A DNA stretch of 24,744 bases from positions 1 to 24,744 of the forward strand of contig JBMGUZ010000039.1 in assembly GCA_051530055.1 (NCBI GenBank), read 5' to 3'. The notes below the pieces were generated by a model. That model saw nothing but the letters and a program-made list of their open reading frames with translations. It was not told where the DNA came from and ran no database searches. This document shows, one piece after another, positions 20,945-24,744 of this stretch; position 1 is the stretch's first letter; every line of letters starts with the position of its first letter. The DNA comes from Neoechinorhynchus agilis (lineage: Eukaryota; Acanthocephala). Made by a program: the position numbers and the translations under genes.

Positions 20945-21459
20945 ATTTACTATTTTTATTTGGACTTTGGTGTTTTTTATTCGGAATGAAATTTGATCTG
21001 ATTTAATAAGTAGACCGCATGCACAATAACGACCGGTGTTCCATAAAGTCGGTTTAGTCCTGGTGGGTTTATTCGGTAGGCTTTGACATGTTATATAGTA
21101 TACATGTCGAATAAATCAACGACGAAGACGACGATGAAATGAGTAGAGAGTTTCTGATGATCGCTCACGCGTGCAGTCCGCTCCAGTCATTAAATAAGAT
21201 TAGGTGTGATAAAGAAAGACGGCTGGGCTAAACATTAATTAGTTACGGAATGTGCCACAAGGTGCACTTTCTCCGTCGAAGGGGCTCTAGGATTGCTGTT
21301 AGAATTGGCAGTCCGCGCTGCAACAAGTGCGGCATAGTTAACAACAGTATTCACCAACGATTATGACACAATCCCTAAGGGACACAGGAGATTGTCCCCT
21401 GCAAACTATCAAGAAGTAAACCGAGTCTTACCAGCTTTCCCGATTGTCCACATCCTCAC
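20945..21459. other. Intergenic region between ABCF2 and the Ig-like gene (right)
   Basis: About 515 bp: the ABCF2 3' flank, without an AATAAA in the first 100 bases, then the 5' flank of the Ig-like gene. It contains GACATGT...ACATGTC (21086-21109), a 7-bp inverted pair, and the small cysteine-containing frame at 21250-21366. The left mirror is 3286-3800. Confidence 0.5.
21250..21366 (+). CDS. Possible small ORF with a CxxC pair (right)
   Basis: A 38-codon ATG frame that is less AT-rich than its flanks and very basic (FLRRRGSRIAVRIG), with an RCNKCG motif near its end. It sits 94 bp upstream of the Ig-like gene on the same strand. The CxxC and arginine-rich run recall small ribosomal or zinc-ribbon proteins, but I cannot assign a family. 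It may be a 5' exon or chance. The left mirror is 3379-3495 on the minus strand. Confidence 0.2.
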   Translation: MCHKVHFLRRRGSRIAVRIGSPRCNKCGIVNNSIHQRL

Positions 21460-22398
21460 ATGCAACTGCACAACAACTATCGTTTGATTAACAGGGTCTG
21501 TGCTCCTGTGTTGCTGCTGCTACTGCTGCTATGGGCAAGCTGCTACCGATCTACGGCGCTCAGGTATCCGTCAATGCCGACTACCGTGAACCAGTCGTTA
21601 CGTCCGCCCGTAATCAATGAAACGACACTGTACCTTCAAAAGGGACAAAGAACCTTCTGCATGGACTGCGAATTTGTATTTGAACACGAGAATGTTGTCT
21701 GGGTGAAATTGGACACAATTGACATAATCGCTCACTGGTTGGCTATAATTAGTTTTGAATCGACGTATTCCGTCTTGCTCACCCTATTGCCCAATAAAGA
21801 TGGATCGTTCGAATCTCGTAAAACGAACCTCAAACTGTGTATTGAAAATCCGTCCGAACGGGACCTAGGATCTTACATGTGTAGAGATGATTCAAGTGTC
21901 ATGAGTATCGTTCACGTCGCTAATTATTCATCATCGACTGAACAGCTTATACCGCTCTACATACAGAACAGCTCCACGTCTCCTGTTGTTACTATTACGA
22001 CAGTACCACTCCCAACCTCCATGGACGAAAAAGGTTGAGTTTTTAAGTTGGAACTTTAGTTTCATGCTCCATCATTTCAGAACCCGTGATCAAATGCAAT
22101 CATCAAACAGTGCCAACTTGTTTCAACATCATCGTATGCAAGACTAGTGTTTCGGGTATAATCCTCTATGGAATCCTGACAAACCCAGCTAAAGTCAAAA
22201 GTCGACGACACATCAAACCCGGAAAATGGATAATTAATCAGACGCGGAACGACTTTGTATTTAATGTAAGTTCTATAATTTAACACAGCAAAAATAGACA
22301 ATATCCAATTTTAAGCTTACATCTTCTTATCCAATGCCAACTCTAAATTTCAGCGTGTTTTCCTATCATGCAGATCAGCAAATGATCTGGTCAACTAA
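21460..22398 (+). CDS. Secreted Ig-like domain protein, three exons (right copy)
   Basis: Unrecognised secreted protein of about 267 residues. Exons 21460-22033, 22081-22265 and 22354-22398 join in frame through GT-AG introns of 47 and 88 bp; both acceptors end in TTTCAG. The N-terminus is a signal peptide with a strong leucine core (APVLLLLLLLWASC, about 15-28). An Ig-like fold is indicated by C70, W81 and RDLGSYMC (D135, G137, Y139, C141). Four N-glycosylation sequons lie at N44, N53, N155 and N170. A Ser/Thr/Pro-rich linker (about 170-188) leads to a second cysteine-bearing region (IKCNHQ...IVCKTS...FLSCRS) that may be another degenerate Ig domain. No transmembrane helix or GPI signal is evident after the linker. 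The last exon is only 45 bp and is the least certain part; reading through the second intron would end soon after. Function unknown; cell-surface or extracellular binding is inferred from the fold. Confidence 0.72.
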
Positions 22399-22518
22399 CA
22401 TCTCGGGTTTGTTGAAGTAATCTTAGCGTCTATTTCTTCGCTCGTGTGCACTAGCTTGCATAAATAACGTGAACAAAGACATAACTTTAAAAAAGATTAA
22501 ACGGCCCATGATATCCAA

Positions 22519-22737
22519 TCATATGAACAAACGTACCAACCGACAGCATTCCGAAAGGACGATAGTAACTAATATGGCTGCAGGAATCTTCGCTCGGAAA
22601 AATCGTATCGTTTTCACTTTGACCTTATTTCTAATTTTATAAACCGTTTTATTGGTATATTTGTTCTGAATCAACCTAAATAGCTCATTACAGTCGTTTT
22701 CGCTTAGTGTTTTTGGCCTAAACCCACGATTAGGCAT
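22519..22737 (-). CDS. Doubtful ORF with helix-turn-helix-like start (right)
   Basis: Mirror of 2008-2226. Confidence 0.15.
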   Translation of the reverse strand: MPNRGFRPKTLSENDCNELFRLIQNKYTNKTVYKIRNKVKVKTIRFFRAKIPAAILVTIVLSECCRLVRLFI

Positions 22738-23924
22738 CCTTACCCGAAATAAAACGATAATAGGTCCGGCGCTCAATCCAGCGGCTTTGGTTTTTTAATT
22801 GTGATGGAATAAAATAACGACTGTCTATTAGAGTTTCGATACCCGAGATCAAACGTTTGAGACGACATTGGATGTAAGCTAAAAATTATAAGTTATTGGA
22901 AAATTATCATAATAGATTTTTACTATTTAAATTTGCTTTGCGTATAAATCGAGATGCGCCTTCGTTGGCGACACACAAAAATGTTTATGGAAATATTTTA
23001 TTGAGAAATTTCGAAATGGGAAGCCTCACCTCGTCAGACATCTAAAAAGGTTTTAGTTGTTTTGTACTGTATGGCTCGAGTACGTGGGATATCCATTCCC
23101 GAGGTTCATGGATCGTATCGCGAAATATCTCAATCCACTAAAATATTTTTTATCCGGTTCTATGATCACCACATCTCTATCAGCTTGAAGGATGCTCTCT
23201 TGATAATTAAAAACGTTTATCTTTGCTCTTTAGAGTGGACATAGAATCAAAAATATTGATCCACGATATTCATTTATCCTTGTACGAATAGCTATCACGG
23301 CTTTGAGTCCCTAGCAACTGTGAAGTCTTTTGTTTTTCGACTTAAAATGCTTTCTGGCGCCTACTACAAACAATTTTTGGCAAATTCCTTATTCTAAATA
23401 TCAATGCGTACTTATATAAGTAATTATGGTTAAGCGGTCGACGGGACTACTTCATGTCCTTGGTCTGTCATTCTGAATAAAAAATCAGGTTGCACAAAAA
23501 GATCGTCGGCTTAAAGAATACACATTACTATACTGATCCCGGTAATTTTCGGGACAACAGGACTGGGTGCGTCCTTTAACGGAATTTATTGATTATAATG
23601 TAACAAAAAAATACTTTAGTGCACGATAAAATTATATTCCACTTTCTCGATCTTTCTTCATAACTTTATAAAAGCTCTGATGGGAACAGATGAACGTATT
23701 TATACTCCATTACCTCAAGGATGCATCCGAGATTCTTTGTCTCTAATAATATAAAAACTGTACATTATTTAGATCAGTTTTCATTCGAAGAAGCGATTGC
23801 TCGCTGGATTAAAGATCGCATCTTCTCAAAATTAAAGAAAATCCTCAAAAATGTTTGTTCTCAAAATATTGAAATTACTTCCACAATGGTGTATAGACAG
23901 ATTTAATTCATACAAAAACTAAGC
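22738..23924. other. Gene-poor AT-rich stretch (right)
   Basis: Mirror of 821-2007. Weak plus-strand ORFs at 23062-23244 and 23721-23906; no supported gene. Confidence 0.5.
22990..23014 (+). repeat. Dispersed hairpin motif, intergenic copy (right)
   Basis: 24/25 identical to 19296-19320. It lies in the gene-poor outer part of the arm. The left mirror is 1731-1755. Confidence 0.5.
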
Positions 23925-24122
23925 TCACAGCAAATCAAGTCTCATGTATCTACGAGCCTCCCAGATCCATCTCTTCACCACTCGGAACCGTCGCAAGGAC
24001 ACTTGCAGCGTTGCCGCGCTGGATCGCGAGACCTGAACGTTCCTGCTCTTGGGTCTCCGGTTGCGATCCTCATCTTCCTTGAAAGATCCGCCGTAAAGTT
24101 CTTGGCCCACAATAATTGCCAT
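23925..24122 (-). CDS. Possible small basic protein, 65 residues (right)
   Basis: Mirror of 623-820, with the same 65-residue frame on the minus strand. Confidence 0.35.
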   Translation of the reverse strand: MAIIVGQELYGGSFKEDEDRNRRPKSRNVQVSRSSAATLQVSLRRFRVVKRWIWEARRYMRLDLL

Positions 24123-24363
24123 ATTTCGAGCTTAATTTAAACTGTATTTATTATTTTCTAAAAGTGGAAATTCAAGAAAAAAAGTAAAATTTACTTAAAC
24201 TTTAATGCACTCTCATATGGAACACTCAGTGTTATCCGTCAAATATCGAGTTTTTGACAACAAATGCTCTTTTTACTGTTAACATCACGGTTCTCTTTTG
24301 TGTGGATTTTGCAATTAAAATTTCAACATCCGGATAGTCCAGACCCCATTTGGATCTTGGGTT

Positions 24364-24369
24364 TTTATT
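24364..24369 (-). terminator. Poly(A) signal of the edge gene (right)
   Basis: Mirror of 376-381. The flanking 24123-24549 holds no supported gene. Confidence 0.45.
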
Positions 24370-24549
24370 TAATACGAGTATAGCAACATGGGATGGTCAC
24401 TAAAAATGATTTAATCAGTAGAACCAGTTTTCCAGAAATTGGATCGAGACACACTTGATGGTTCATTTACAAACATTTATAGAAAATATCGAACGGAAAC
24501 AACTTTTTATATCGAGGCGAAAGTCGACTTTTTTTAGCATATGTGTGGC

Positions 24550-24744
24550 TCAGCCGGTTACATTTTGAAGTATATATTTGATGTTACTCAAATCCTTTAC
24601 TCGGCTGATTTGGCCAAGGAAGCGCTGATCTGTGTTAAATACCTTTATCTCCGGATCCTCAGATAAATCGGTGGGCTGTATGCTCAAATTCAGTTGGGTA
24701 AAAAATTTGAATAAACTCATCCGACTAAACTCAACAGACGCTAA
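24550..24744 (-). CDS. C-terminal part of an unidentified protein, cut by the right window edge
   Basis: Mirror of 1-195; reads leftward and is cut at exactly the same codon as the left copy. Confidence 0.5.
   Translation of the reverse strand, partial: LASVEFSRMSLFKFFTQLNLSIQPTDLSEDPEIKVFNTDQRFLGQISRVKDLSNIKYILQNVTG

Larger units (their letters stand above)
1..24744. repeat. Giant inverted repeat (palindrome) spanning the window
   Basis: The right half is the reverse complement of the left half. The first 20 bases and the last 20 bases are exact reverse complements, and each coding region on one arm has a mirror copy at 24745-p on the other strand with the same translation. By eye the outer arms (1-10114 and 14631-24744) show no difference. 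The inner arms (10115-11878 and 12882-14630) differ by about a dozen substitutions, several small indels and one larger replaced patch, giving a net offset of 15 bp. The centre is a spacer of about 1003 bp. All main genes point away from the centre. The palindrome reaches both window edges, so its true ends are not visible. It may be a real genomic palindrome or a fold-back artefact. Confidence 0.97.

Noticed and set aside
23062-23244. Frame beginning MARVRGISIPE, resembling the start of bacterial ribosomal protein S13 (MARIAGVNIP)
   Set aside because: Only about ten residues resemble it. The expected YGIG helix region is absent, the frame overlaps the dispersed hairpin motif, and no sensible splice model restores S13.
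1-24744. Plastid-like or viral genome inverted repeat, or a virus-like element with terminal inverted repeats
   Set aside because: Spliced animal-type nuclear genes fill the arms, and no capsid, polymerase, integrase or organelle gene is visible.

Overview
The whole window is one giant inverted repeat. Base p pairs with base 24745-p: the first and last bases are reverse complements, and every gene I find on the left arm recurs on the other strand of the right arm. Read by eye, positions 1-10114 and 14631-24744 show no difference. Inside them lies an imperfect older-looking inverted repeat (about 10115-11878 and 12882-14630) with scattered substitutions and small indels. A unique spacer of about 1.0 kb (11879-12881) sits at the centre. 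So there is a perfect outer layer around an imperfect core, which is what a fold-back (template-switch) event at a pre-existing inverted repeat would leave. An in-vitro or assembly chimera would look the same, and the sequence alone cannot tell these apart.

The DNA is eukaryotic and almost certainly from an invertebrate animal with a compact genome. It is AT-rich, genes are split by very short GT-AG introns (mostly 44-53 bp), AATAAA poly(A) signals are present, and the proteins are animal-type (ABCF2, C2H2 zinc fingers, a secreted Ig-like protein). A nematode or another small-bodied invertebrate with short introns would fit; I cannot name the species.

Right arm, centre to edge (the left arm is its mirror): a C2H2 zinc-finger gene (14921-16467, +); a tandem array of a 161-bp unit (16704-18321) that on the minus strand reads as a chain of 111-bp exon-like blocks separated by 50-bp intron-like blocks; a nine-exon ABCF2 ATPase gene (18449-20944, +); a secreted two-domain Ig-like gene (21460-22398, +); a largely gene-free AT-rich stretch with a few doubtful small ORFs; and, cut by the window edge, the last exon of an unidentified gene (24550-24744, -). 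The array sits head-to-head with ABCF2 and tail-to-tail with the zinc-finger gene, as a separate gene would.

The strongest points for follow-up are the two-layer palindrome, the exon-intron satellite encoding a 37-residue module, and the oversized second intron of ABCF2, which adds about 37 residues just before the ABC signature. I saw no rRNA, tRNA, CRISPR, retroelement or virus-like element.
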